In this document: piece by piece, positions 26,087 through 35,499 of the stretch
How positions within the stretch are numbered: position 1 is the stretch's first letter
Layout of the letters: each line of letters begins with the position of its first letter
From: JBGTSJ01 sp041940305
Lineage (GTDB): Bacteria > Planctomycetota > Planctomycetia > Planctomycetales > Planctomycetaceae
Reading direction: 5' to 3'
Length of the DNA: 56,921 nucleotides
Assembly: GCA_041940305.1 (NCBI GenBank)
Contig: JBGTSJ010000032.1
Location: 1 to 56,921 of the forward strand
Position numbers and translations under genes: made by a program
Notes under the pieces: model-generated
Told to the model about the DNA's origin: nothing
The model's database searches: none
The model's input: only the letters and a program-made list of their open reading frames with translations

Positions 26087-26428
26087 TCATTTGGCGGAGT
26101 GCTCGAACGCGACATCATGCACGGGCATCAGCCGGTCCAGATTCGTGACGGACAGCACTTCGCGCACGTCGGGCGAAGGGTTGTAGAGATGCACGTCCAC
26201 GCCGCGGCGGCGAATGGAGGCGAGCAGTCCCAGCAGCCCGCTGGGGACGAGTTTGACGCCGGTCAGGTCCACGGCGAGCCTCTGGCAGTGCGTGCGGTCC
26301 ACCAGCGACATCATCTCATCCCGGCAGCCGGCGACGTTCACGTCGTCGAGCACGTCCCGCCCCCCGAACCCGATCACGCTGACCGGTCCCTCCTCATAGA
26401 TTTGCAGCACGCTCTGTTCGCCGGACAT
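26087..26428 (-). CDS. STAS-domain protein (anti-sigma factor antagonist-like)
   Basis: 113-residue single STAS domain resembling SpoIIAA/RsbV. The conserved phosphorylation-loop region reads DLTGVKLVPSGLLGLL, with Ser (about 73) at the position phosphorylated in SpoIIAA. It would act by binding an anti-sigma factor kinase in a partner-switching module, but no RsbW-like kinase is nearby. ATG 26428 is chosen, following a GGAAA-type sequence; the long upstream extension is non-coding in character. Confidence 0.85.
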   Translation of the reverse strand: MSGEQSVLQIYEEGPVSVIGFGGRDVLDDVNVAGCRDEMMSLVDRTHCQRLAVDLTGVKLVPSGLLGLLASIRRRGVDVHLYNPSPDVREVLSVTNLDRLMPVHDVAFEHSAK

Positions 26429-26735
26429 CAACGGGGTTTCCTGTGGGTCGGAGACGGGACGAGGCGGCGACCGGGGTGACGGCTCGACTATAACGGCGTG
26501 CCATCTCCCTGAAAAGCAGGCATCAGCCCGTGTTCCAGCACAGAGCACAGGAATCCCAACGATTCCTGCGACCGGAGAACAATCGCGAAGCAGGTCCGCA
26601 GCGGTACGGGGCGGAGGACGCTCCGGGAATTTGCCGCGGAACGTGATCGACCACGCCCGTAGAGAGAGCCTGAGTGTGATCCAACTCGCCGGCCATGCTG
26701 CATTCGCCGGGAGTCGATCACGCTCGCAGAACTGG
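26429..26735. other. intergenic region, no gene recognised
   Basis: About 300 bp between the STAS gene and the end of the giant A2M-like gene. A 9-bp inverted pair (GTGATCGAC near 26643, GTCGATCAC near 26714) is the only structure I see. It should contain the STAS promoter. Confidence 0.4.
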
Positions 26736-29700
26736 CTAATACGCCTCCTCCGCCTGAATGCCGTCGCGGGTGTTGTTCAGCAGGCCGCGATACGAGTCCG
26801 AGTTCTGCTGCTGGATCATGGAATTGGAGTCGAACAGGTTCTGCCGCAGGGCGTCCTCTTTACCCATCATCGGTGCGGCGGCCGGTTCTTGGGCCGGGGC
26901 CGCTTCGCTGGTTGGCACGTTCTGCAGCGCGGTGTCGCCGCGGTAGAAGGCGTAGCGGCCTTCGTCGGCCATGGCGATCACGGTGCTCGTCCCGCGGATG
27001 TCGTCGGCGATGAACAGCCCGCGGAGGTCGGTGTCTCCCGCGTCGAATTCGTCGTTCGCCGAGCCGATGACCTTGACGTGCACGTCGCCGGCGAAGGTGT
27101 CGCTCGTCGCGTCTTTGACGGTGACGCGGACGCGGCCGGAGACGGCGTCCTCCTGCACTTCGAGTTCCAGCGGGCTGACGAGGACCAGGCCGCTGGCGTA
27201 CAGGCTTTCGCCGCGGCAGACGACGAGGTAGGCCCCTTCGTCCTCCATCGGCAGGTTGACGGTCTGTTCGCGGTCTTTGTAGTCCTTGCCGTCGCCCAAC
27301 TCGACCGTCTCCTCGTGATGCGGGCGGATGCCGGCGAGGTTGATCGCCGTGATGCGGTCGAGGTTCCGCTGCATCAGGCCGAACTTCATCAGGTCGATGC
27401 GGTACACCTTGATCTCCGCCTCGGAGACGTTGCGGAACTTGAGTTCCACGTGGGCGGCGTCGCCCGGCTTGATCGTGGTGACCTCGTCGAGCCGGATCTC
27501 CTTGCGGGTGAAGAACTCGATCGCTTCGTCGGCGTCGCTGAACCGGTCCTTGACGCGTTCGTACTGCTCGATCGCGTTTCCGGGCTCATTCAGGCTGTGG
27601 TAGACCTGCCCCATGATGTAGACGGCTTCCCACTTGTTGTCCGCCTCGCGCGTGCCGCCGGTCTCGGGGACGGCGAACATGGCGTCGGCCACCTTGCGGC
27701 ACATGGCGAGCGCCTGCTCGTGATGGCCGAGCGAAAACTCGCTGTAGCCGATGATGTACCAGAAGGAATCCAGCAGCCGGCTGCTGGGGTAACGCTCGGC
27801 GAACTCCTCGCTGCGGTCGATGGCCCGCTGGTACTGCTCCAGGTCGAGCAGCGCGTTGGATAGAGCGAAGCTCGCCTGGTCCGCAGCCGGGTCCTTCGGC
27901 CAGACGGTGAGGAACTGATCCAGCATCTTGATCGCGGCGTGAATCAGGTCCACTCGAGTCAGCCGTGCCTCCTTGAGTTTTGCATCGTCCTTGGCTTCCG
28001 GCGCCTTGCGGTACACCTCATGGGCGAGGCCGTAGGTTGCCGAGGCGACATACGGCTCGGCGGGATAATCCCGGAGCAGGTCTTCCATCACCTCGACGCT
28101 GCGGACGAACTCGCCGCGGGCGCTCAGGAACCCGGCAACCTGCGATTCGCGCTCGAAGCTCCCCTGCACCGTCGAGCGGTACACGAGATAGCTCCGCTCG
28201 TACTCGCCCAGTTCGCGGTACGACGCGGCGACGTGCAGGATGTCCTCGAAGCTGATCGCGACTTCGGGGTACTTCTCTTTAATGATCTCGAAGTACTTCA
28301 CGATCTCGCCGTTGCTTTCCGCGGCGAGAGACGTGCGGAAGAGCATTTGCACCGTCTGCTTGTACGGGTCGTCCCCCAGCCGCCAGTTGCCGAACAGCTG
28401 CGTGAGATGCTCATGCGCGGCGGCGTGGTCTCCCTTGGCGAGCAGCCGCTGGCCAAGGTGATACAGCTCATCCGGAGTGAGGCGGTACTCGTCTTCCGAA
28501 CTCTGTCCCCGTTCGAGGACGGCGAGCTGCGCCGTGGATGAAACGGCGATTTGTTGCGGATCGTAGAAGCTCCGCAGCACCGACGGGACGACGCGATACT
28601 CGCCCGGCAGGTAGCCGATCAGCGTGTAACGGATGTCGCCGGGATAGCGTGTGTCGCCGATGTAGAACGTGATCGCGCCGGCGCCGATCTCGTACCGCTC
28701 GAAATCGCCGCTGATCGAGTCGGTCAGCACGGTGCAGCCGGCGGGGATCGGCTCGGTGAGAATGAGATAGTCGTACTGCTCGTCCTGAGCGCCGGTGACG
28801 TTATGCCGGCGGGGGGAGAGCGTGACTTCGCTGCGCTCGCCCAGTGGAAGCTGCGTGAGCGGGTTGGCGAACCACTGGTAATTGCCGGTGAGGACGCTGA
28901 AGCCACGCGGGATTGGCTGGCCGTCGAGCATTCGCGGGGCCGGCTCGTAGCGGCGGGAGACCTGCCAGTTGCGGGCGTTGGTCTTCAACTGGTCGGCCGG
29001 CACGTTCGCCGTCAGCACGGCGGAGTAGCTGAACTCCCCGCGTCCTTCCATGTCGAAGTTGATCCGTTGCGGCTTTTCGGCGGCGAGCAGCTCGGCCGGG
29101 ACCGCAATGCGGCGGCTGCCGTCCACGGCCGGATCGACCGTGAATTCATCCACCTGCCTGTCGTTGACGAACACTGTGAGAGTGTACTTCTCAGCGACGT
29201 GAGCCGTGCTGGCCCGCCACTGGGCCAGAGCCATGATGGCCGGACCGTTTGTCTTCTCGACCGGCCAGCGCAGCCCGACGCGGCCCTGCTGCAGACGCGA
29301 GACAAGTTCGGCGACCTGCGGATTGGCCGGATCGACGGCCTGCAGTGCGAGCAGGTGCAGGGCGACGAGTTCCGTCGGGTCGTGCATCCAAGGGATTTCG
29401 CTAAGGCGACGTGCCGCATCAGCGTCGGCGGCCGGGAGCTTCACCAGTTGCAGGATCTCGGCTGCCATTTCGTTGCGGTCGAGTTCGATCAGCACGAGCG
29501 CGGCGTGCACCAGCCCGGACTGGCTGAGGCCGTTGCGTTCGCGATGCAGCTGGTTCGCGGCGGCGAAGTCGGCGTGTCCGGAAGCAGCAAGTCCGTGCAG
29601 CAGGATCGCGCGGCCGTCGCGATCGGTGGCGCTGCTGTTGGTAAATGCCGTCTGCAGCCAGTTGATTGCCAGATTAAAACTGTTGGCTTCGACGACGAAT

Positions 29701-32700
29701 CCCGCGTCGCGCGCTGCGGAGAGCGCCCAGACGACGCGGCTGCTGAGAAACCGGTCCGGCTCGCCGTTGGCGGGGCGACCGCTCCAACTCCATGCACCGT
29801 CGTCGCGCTGGCTGGAAACAAGTTGCGAGATCGCAGCTGAGATCCGTCCGGCGAGAGCTTCCGACTCCGGCGTCCCGGCGTCCCGTGACTGGCCGATCAT
29901 CTCGAGCAGCGCGACGCCGCCGAGAATGTCGGACACGGAGCGCTCGATGCCGCTCACCGGAATAAAGCAACGATCCAGCGATGTAAAGCCGCCGCCCAGG
30001 ACTGCATCCAGCAGCGAACGGTCGATCGACGGCCCGACCAGAATCTCCAGCGACGGCGCCGTGGCCGCGACGCCTTCGTCAAAGTCGACAAACGTGAGGG
30101 TGCTCTGCGCGGACGAGCCGCTCGCGGTCGCGTACACCGGCATGCCGTAGGGGCGGATCGGCGTCGCCCGCTGCACGACGTCCCGCTGGTCGTCCCCGGA
30201 CGCGACGGTCAGCTCGAACGCCACGTTCTCGCCGGCCGTGACCTGCACCGGGAAGACGAGTTCGCTGACCCTGGCGCCCGTGGCGTCGAGGGTCTGCGTC
30301 TGCTCAGTCGACGTGTCGCCGATCGTCGCCTTAAGCGTGACGGCGATCTGCCGTTCCCCCTCCAGCGAACTGTGGACTTCGACCATCACCTCGGCCTGGT
30401 CGCCGTCGGTGAAGGCCAGCGGCAGCTTCAGTTCGCCGAACAGGTCCTTGCGGGTGATGATCTCCGCCTCGGCCTGGCCGGCGAGCGCTTCGGCATTGAT
30501 CCCCTTCCCGCGCAGAGTCCACGCGGTCGAGCGCTCCGGCAGCTTGATGACGACGGTGGCCTGTCCCGTTTCATCGGTGACGATTACCGGGTTCCAGAAC
30601 GCCGTTTCGGCATCGGCCATCCCCGGCAGCAGTCGCAGCCCGGAGTCGATCAGCTCCTGCAGTTCCGCCTCGCCGCGGCCGTTGACGACAATGAACCGTC
30701 CATCCGCCGTAACGCCGTTGAAATGAGTCTGGTTGGTGACCAGGAAATCGGCGAAGAGGTCGGCCGTCGGGAAGAATGGCTGGACGGCGATCGAGCCGTC
30801 GGTGTCGAAGTCGCTCTGTTGCCGAACCATCAGCGACAGCAGCGCGTCGTACTCGCCCGGCTGACCGTTTCCGTTGTCGTCCCAATAGTAGGACCAACGG
30901 CGCGTCTCGTCGGCCACTTGCCCTTCAAGTCCCGCCATCGGTGATGCAGCCGGAGCGTTCGCTCCCATTCCATACCCCCCCCCGCCGAAGCCGCCGCTCG
31001 TCGGTTTATCAAAACTGTCCAATTCGACATCGTCCAGGACTTCCCACATCGTTTTTTCATTTGCCAGGGGCACTGCCCCCAGTTGCTGTTCAACCTCGCT
31101 GAGCCGACGCGCCAGATCCTTCCGCAACTCGCCCAACGCCAAAGCCTCGCGCGACAGGATCTCCAGCCGCTCCTCCTCGGCGAGCAGGTACTGGCTGATC
31201 TCGCGCGTCGCGGGGCTGTAGGCGAACGTGCAGCTGGTGGCCTGCCGGACGGACGGCGTCCGCTCGCCGGTCCCGAAGAACGCATTCACCGCATCCTGCA
31301 CGTCGCCGAACATCGCCAGCAGGTTGGACTGCACCAGCGACAGCGACAGCTCCGCGGAGAGCGGCCGCCCCTGCGGATCGGTGACTTCGATCTCGACCGT
31401 GAGATCGTCCCCCGGCCTCAGCACTTCCGCCGAGGGCTTGAGCGTGACCTGCAACTGCTGCGACACGCGGAACTCGCTGCTCGCCGCGTGGAACCGGTTG
31501 TGCTCCATCACGGCGACCGACAGGTTAAAGTTCGGCGCGAACTGCGATTCCATCGGCACGACGACTTCGTTCGCGCCGTTCTGCAGTTCGACGAGCCGGT
31601 AACCCAGCACCGAGGCTCCTTCAAACGTCATCAGCGCCAGCGCCGGCGCTTCGCGCCAGTGCAGCCGCACGGTGGCCTCATCGCCGACCTTGTAATTGTG
31701 CTGATCGGCCAGGATCCGCAGCCGCACCTCGTCCTTCTCGCCCGAAATGGTGATGCGCGTCTGCCCGCTGACCGGATTCTCGAACCGGTCGATCCCCGTC
31801 GCCCGCACGATGTAACGGCCGGCTTCATCGAGGCGCAGCGTCTGCCGCGCATCCCCGTTCTCCTCGTCGGTCGTCACCTCATGCTGGCTGACGAGCCGCT
31901 CGCCGCGCTGCCCGCGGACGTACGTCTCCTCGAACACCTCCACCTTGAGCGCCGTCGCGACCGGTTCCCCCGCGGCGTCGGCGACCTTGAACGTCGCGTC
32001 GAACGTCTCGCCGTCGATATACACGTCCCGCAGCGTCGCGGCTGCGATCTCGAACCCGCGCGTCGCCAGGTACACGGTCTCCGCGGTCGTCAGCCCGCGC
32101 TCGGGATAACTCACCTGCAGCGCGACCGGCTGCGACTCGGCGTAGTCCTGCGTCTCAAACGAGACGGCAATCTTTCCTTCCGCATCAGTCTGAGCCGTCT
32201 GCCAGCCTTCATTGCCGAACTGGTACTGCACGTCCCGGCCGCTAATCGGCGTGCCGTAGTAGTACTTGAGCGTGATCGAGCCTTCGACGGTCTCGCCGCG
32301 GTAGTAGACGTGCCGCGGCAGGTCGATCGCCAGCTCCACCGGTTCCAGCCGGTATTCCAGCACCTGGAAACTCGTCTCGTACGACTGGTTCCCGGCCGGC
32401 TGATGCACCAGGACGCGGTACTGTCCCTGCGCGGCCGCCTCGGGGAGAATCAGGTTGTCGCTCAGCGTGCCGAACTCGTTGAGAGCCACCTCCTGCGTGT
32501 GAATCACCCGGCTGCGGGCGTCATACACGTCCAGCCGGTACTTCTCCCCCGCCTTGAACGTGAACCGGTCCCCGTCTACCCAGCGGACGATCCCCTTGAT
32601 GTTCACCAGTTGCCCGGCGCGGTATGCGGGGCGGTCGGTGTGGAGATAGCCGCGCGGAGCGAGACCGACGGCGAAGTCCAGCCCGTTCAGGTTGTTGACC

Positions 32701-34958
32701 GTCGAGGCCGCGTGTCCTTCGTGAATGGCGAAGATCCGCAGGTCTTCGACCGACTTGAGCTGCTCATAACTCTTCTGCAGCACGCCGTCCTCGCCGGTGA
32801 CTTCCTCCGCGAAGATTTCCGACCCGTCGCTCACCAGCACGCTCGCCCCGACGGCCGGTTCGCCGGTCCGCATGTTCTGGGCGAACAGGAACAGTTCGTT
32901 CCGCGACGTCTTGGCGATGATGTCCAGATCGCTGACGACCACCATCGTCGTCGTCTCGAGCTTGTCGCTGGAGACGGTGACGGCTGTCACGCCGGCTCCG
33001 TCCACCGGGATCTCCACGTCCTGCTCGATCCGCCAGTACTCATCGTACCCCTCGACCGCATGCTCAAACTGCTCGTCGGGGTCAATCAGCGCGATGTCGA
33101 GAGTCTCCACGCCGCTGGCGAGGTGCATCTTGCGGAAGTAGTCGTTCATGTCGATCCGGTACACCTTCACGGTGACCGTCTCGATGTTCCGCGTCGTGAC
33201 CTTCACCCGCGGCTGCTCATCCGACCGGAACTTGCGCTCGGTCACAATCTCCAGTTGCGGTGACGTCAGGCCGTTGATCCGCTGCTGGGCGGTCGACTGC
33301 TGCTCTCCGGTCACAGTCTTGTACGCCTTGAGCGCCTCCTCCAGACGTCCCAGCTGATCTTCGAGCGTCAGGCCGATCATGAACGACGCATGCGATGCCT
33401 CGCCGGTGCCGGGATACTTGCTGACCAGCCGCTTCCAGTCCTCGATCGCCTGCTCAAACAGCGCCGTCTCCTCGTCGTCCCGTGCTACCGACTGCGGCGA
33501 GTTCCCTTCATCGACGGCCGCCTTCACGCGTTCCGCGTGCCGTTCGACCGCCGCCGTGTACTTCATCCGCCCGAAGTGAAACAGGATCTGCGGGGCCCGC
33601 GCATCGAGCGGATACTTGTTGAGGAACGTCTCCCACAGGGTGCGGGCCGCATCGTAGTTGCCGGCCTCGCGCTGCTCCTCCGCCATCGCGTATTCGGTGT
33701 CGACGATCGTCCGCTGCACCTCGCTCCAGCGCGAGTCGGTCGGATGCTCGTCCAGGAACTCGCGCCAAGCCGCAATGGCTTCCTCGAACTTCTTCTGTGC
33801 GGCGAACGCCGATCCCAGCAGGAACCGCGCCTGCGGAATCACGTCCGACCCGGCGTACTGCGGATTGGCGATCAGCTCCTCCAGCGTCGCGACCGCTTCC
33901 GGCGACCGGTCCCGCGCCAACTGGCTCTGAGCGATTTCCAGTTCTGCCTGCACGGCGAGCTTGTGATCCGGATGCTGGGCGATGAACCGCCGCGCCGCCG
34001 CGACCCCCAGTTCCAGACTCACGTCATTTCCCGGCGCCGGGATTCCATACGTGTGCGCCAGCAGGTAGCGCGACTGCGCGAGAAGTTCGCCGTGTTCTTC
34101 ATCGAGGTCCATCGCCAGCCCGGGCCACGCGGCGATCAGGTCTTCCCAGGTGCGCCGTGCTTCAACCGGCTGTCCCGCGGCGAGCTGCGTTTTCCCCAGC
34201 TGGAACCGAACTGCGACCTGCATCTCCGCCGGAGCCCGCTCCCCGTCGGGCGTCTTGTCCGAGCCATGCTCCGCGATGAACCGCTGATAATGCGCAATCG
34301 CCTCGCCATGATTGCCCAGCTCCTGGAAGCAGCGGGCCACCCGGAACTCCATCCGCTGCCGCAGCGGACGCGTCGGCCCCAGCTGCAACGCCTGCTGGTA
34401 ATAGGTCAGCGCCTGCTGATAGTCCGGCTGCTTGTTCTGCGACGGGTCCTTCGCGGGCACCCCTTCAAAATACAGGTCGGCAAACTCGAGGTAGATCTGC
34501 GCCAGTTCGTCCTTGCGGTCGCGCGACAGCAGCCGCTCGGCTTCAGCCTTGTAGACCTGCCCCGCTGCCTGGTAGTTCCGAGTCCGCACGAACACGTCCG
34601 CCCGACCGAACCGCGCCCGGCTGACCCATTCCCCTTCGGCATGGTCCTGCTCGATCGCCGTGAACGCGGCGACCGCCTCGTCGTACCGCTTCAATTCGGT
34701 CAGCGCCCGCCCCTTGAGATACAGCAGGTAGTCCGGATGCTCCGTCTCCGGCTTCGCGAGCTGCGCATCGATCGCGGTGACCGCCTGATCGAACTCGCGC
34801 GACTGCAGCGCCCTCTCCACCTCAAGCGGGATGTGCGGCGCCGAGGTGACGGCCGGCTTCTCAGTCCCCGGTTTCTCCCCCGTTTCCTGCCCCCAGGCTC
34901 CCGTTGCCAGCCCACCGACACTCATCACGACCGCGGCCAGATGGATCCAGGTACGCAT
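26736..34958 (-). CDS. giant alpha-2-macroglobulin-like protein with TPR arrays at both ends
   Basis: About 2740 residues, exported (signal peptide 1-~23: LAAVVMSVGGLATGAWG). Order: TPR array (about 30-560), a macroglobulin beta-domain (about 572-760), MG2-type domain with HTDRPAYRAGQ (about 772), further MG domains, a Gly-rich linker (about 1325), the A2M core with STAWTLRGKG (about 1480), an alpha/alpha-toroid thioester-like domain (about 1670-1930), then a second TPR array (about 2160-2470) and a second macroglobulin domain (about 2486-2690) resembling the first. The expected thioester CxEQ is absent; the corresponding stretch reads PVSGIERSVSDIL. It is probably an envelope protein that binds or traps other proteins, rather than a covalent protease trap. 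ATG 34958 starts the signal peptide. Confidence 0.85.
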   Translation of the reverse strand: MRTWIHLAAVVMSVGGLATGAWGQETGEKPGTEKPAVTSAPHIPLEVERALQSREFDQAVTAIDAQLAKPETEHPDYLLYLKGRALTELKRYDEAVAAFTAIEQDHAEGEWVSRARFGRADVFVRTRNYQAAGQVYKAEAERLLSRDRKDELAQIYLEFADLYFEGVPAKDPSQNKQPDYQQALTYYQQALQLGPTRPLRQRMEFRVARCFQELGNHGEAIAHYQRFIAEHGSDKTPDGERAPAEMQVAVRFQLGKTQLAAGQPVEARRTWEDLIAAWPGLAMDLDEEHGELLAQSRYLLAHTYGIPAPGNDVSLELGVAAARRFIAQHPDHKLAVQAELEIAQSQLARDRSPEAVATLEELIANPQYAGSDVIPQARFLLGSAFAAQKKFEEAIAAWREFLDEHPTDSRWSEVQRTIVDTEYAMAEEQREAGNYDAARTLWETFLNKYPLDARAPQILFHFGRMKYTAAVERHAERVKAAVDEGNSPQSVARDDEETALFEQAIEDWKRLVSKYPGTGEASHASFMIGLTLEDQLGRLEEALKAYKTVTGEQQSTAQQRINGLTSPQLEIVTERKFRSDEQPRVKVTTRNIETVTVKVYRIDMNDYFRKMHLASGVETLDIALIDPDEQFEHAVEGYDEYWRIEQDVEIPVDGAGVTAVTVSSDKLETTTMVVVSDLDIIAKTSRNELFLFAQNMRTGEPAVGASVLVSDGSEIFAEEVTGEDGVLQKSYEQLKSVEDLRIFAIHEGHAASTVNNLNGLDFAVGLAPRGYLHTDRPAYRAGQLVNIKGIVRWVDGDRFTFKAGEKYRLDVYDARSRVIHTQEVALNEFGTLSDNLILPEAAAQGQYRVLVHQPAGNQSYETSFQVLEYRLEPVELAIDLPRHVYYRGETVEGSITLKYYYGTPISGRDVQYQFGNEGWQTAQTDAEGKIAVSFETQDYAESQPVALQVSYPERGLTTAETVYLATRGFEIAAATLRDVYIDGETFDATFKVADAAGEPVATALKVEVFEETYVRGQRGERLVSQHEVTTDEENGDARQTLRLDEAGRYIVRATGIDRFENPVSGQTRITISGEKDEVRLRILADQHNYKVGDEATVRLHWREAPALALMTFEGASVLGYRLVELQNGANEVVVPMESQFAPNFNLSVAVMEHNRFHAASSEFRVSQQLQVTLKPSAEVLRPGDDLTVEIEVTDPQGRPLSAELSLSLVQSNLLAMFGDVQDAVNAFFGTGERTPSVRQATSCTFAYSPATREISQYLLAEEERLEILSREALALGELRKDLARRLSEVEQQLGAVPLANEKTMWEVLDDVELDSFDKPTSGGFGGGGYGMGANAPAASPMAGLEGQVADETRRWSYYWDDNGNGQPGEYDALLSLMVRQQSDFDTDGSIAVQPFFPTADLFADFLVTNQTHFNGVTADGRFIVVNGRGEAELQELIDSGLRLLPGMADAETAFWNPVIVTDETGQATVVIKLPERSTAWTLRGKGINAEALAGQAEAEIITRKDLFGELKLPLAFTDGDQAEVMVEVHSSLEGERQIAVTLKATIGDTSTEQTQTLDATGARVSELVFPVQVTAGENVAFELTVASGDDQRDVVQRATPIRPYGMPVYATASGSSAQSTLTFVDFDEGVAATAPSLEILVGPSIDRSLLDAVLGGGFTSLDRCFIPVSGIERSVSDILGGVALLEMIGQSRDAGTPESEALAGRISAAISQLVSSQRDDGAWSWSGRPANGEPDRFLSSRVVWALSAARDAGFVVEANSFNLAINWLQTAFTNSSATDRDGRAILLHGLAASGHADFAAANQLHRERNGLSQSGLVHAALVLIELDRNEMAAEILQLVKLPAADADAARRLSEIPWMHDPTELVALHLLALQAVDPANPQVAELVSRLQQGRVGLRWPVEKTNGPAIMALAQWRASTAHVAEKYTLTVFVNDRQVDEFTVDPAVDGSRRIAVPAELLAAEKPQRINFDMEGRGEFSYSAVLTANVPADQLKTNARNWQVSRRYEPAPRMLDGQPIPRGFSVLTGNYQWFANPLTQLPLGERSEVTLSPRRHNVTGAQDEQYDYLILTEPIPAGCTVLTDSISGDFERYEIGAGAITFYIGDTRYPGDIRYTLIGYLPGEYRVVPSVLRSFYDPQQIAVSSTAQLAVLERGQSSEDEYRLTPDELYHLGQRLLAKGDHAAAHEHLTQLFGNWRLGDDPYKQTVQMLFRTSLAAESNGEIVKYFEIIKEKYPEVAISFEDILHVAASYRELGEYERSYLVYRSTVQGSFERESQVAGFLSARGEFVRSVEVMEDLLRDYPAEPYVASATYGLAHEVYRKAPEAKDDAKLKEARLTRVDLIHAAIKMLDQFLTVWPKDPAADQASFALSNALLDLEQYQRAIDRSEEFAERYPSSRLLDSFWYIIGYSEFSLGHHEQALAMCRKVADAMFAVPETGGTREADNKWEAVYIMGQVYHSLNEPGNAIEQYERVKDRFSDADEAIEFFTRKEIRLDEVTTIKPGDAAHVELKFRNVSEAEIKVYRIDLMKFGLMQRNLDRITAINLAGIRPHHEETVELGDGKDYKDREQTVNLPMEDEGAYLVVCRGESLYASGLVLVSPLELEVQEDAVSGRVRVTVKDATSDTFAGDVHVKVIGSANDEFDAGDTDLRGLFIADDIRGTSTVIAMADEGRYAFYRGDTALQNVPTSEAAPAQEPAAAPMMGKEDALRQNLFDSNSMIQQQNSDSYRGLLNNTRDGIQAEEAY

Positions 34959-35499
34959 TCGCAATGCTCCTCTGCCAGTTTGAGGCCACAGCAGGCCGGT
35001 TTGCGGGGACGGAACCCCTCCCACGCCGCATCACGTCGGCGAACAGCGGCCGGGAGACCACATCACGCCGAAGTGCAGTGACAATGCAGGTTTCAACGAG
35101 ATTGACGCAGGGAATCGCCCGATCTTAGCGACTTCAACGACGTTTAGGACGCATTTCCGCCTCGGCGCGTTCCGGGAGAGTCTGATCGCCGTCCCCCTCC
35201 GCGCAGAGCCTGCTTCGCGAAGCTGATTCTCTGCCACCTGACCTCGGCCCGGCGTTTACGCCGGGTTCTACGGGAGATAGCGCGATCTCCCGAATCCGGT
35301 TCACCGGACTTCTTGCTGCAGAGGCTTAAGCCGCGACTTCGAGAAGCGTCGTAAACGACGCTCAAAAGGTCGTTCTGGGACATCGCAATCCCGGCGTAAA
35401 CGCCGGGCCGAATACAGGAACCAGTGAGGCGGATCGCTCTACTGGTACGGGCTGCTCGTGTAGAGCCGGGAACAGTCAGCATAGTTGGGCCTCAGCCGG
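34959..35499. other. intergenic region carrying a palindrome cluster
   Basis: 540 bp between the A2M-like gene and the 3' end of the helicase gene, both on the minus strand. The A2M promoter should lie here. The right-hand part (35248-35407) is a dense series of palindromes listed separately. I see no coding frame with a ribosome-binding site. Confidence 0.6.
35248..35407. repeat. cluster of six short palindromes
   Basis: Within 160 bp: CCCGGCGT-TT-ACGCCGGG (35248-35265), GGGAGAT-N6-ATCTCCC (35272-35291), TCCGGT-TC-ACCGGA (35295-35308), GGCTTAAGCC (35323-35332), AGCGTCGT-AA-ACGACGCT (35345-35362) and CCCGGCGT-AA-ACGCCGGG (35390-35407). The first and last are inverted copies of each other and bracket the cluster. 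It could be a stacked-hairpin RNA, a mobile palindromic element, or a transcription-end structure for the region upstream of the A2M-like gene. Confidence 0.8.

Noticed and set aside
26631..35081. Long open frames on the plus strand (up to 726 codons) across the A2M-like gene
   Set aside because: They are antisense shadows of a GC-rich gene; the minus-strand frame has recognisable domains, a signal peptide and a continuous 2740-codon reading, whereas the plus-strand products are Arg/His/Val-rich without motifs.
35248..35407. CRISPR array
   Set aside because: The palindromes are different sequences with irregular spacing; no repeated direct repeat-spacer pattern and no cas genes in the window.
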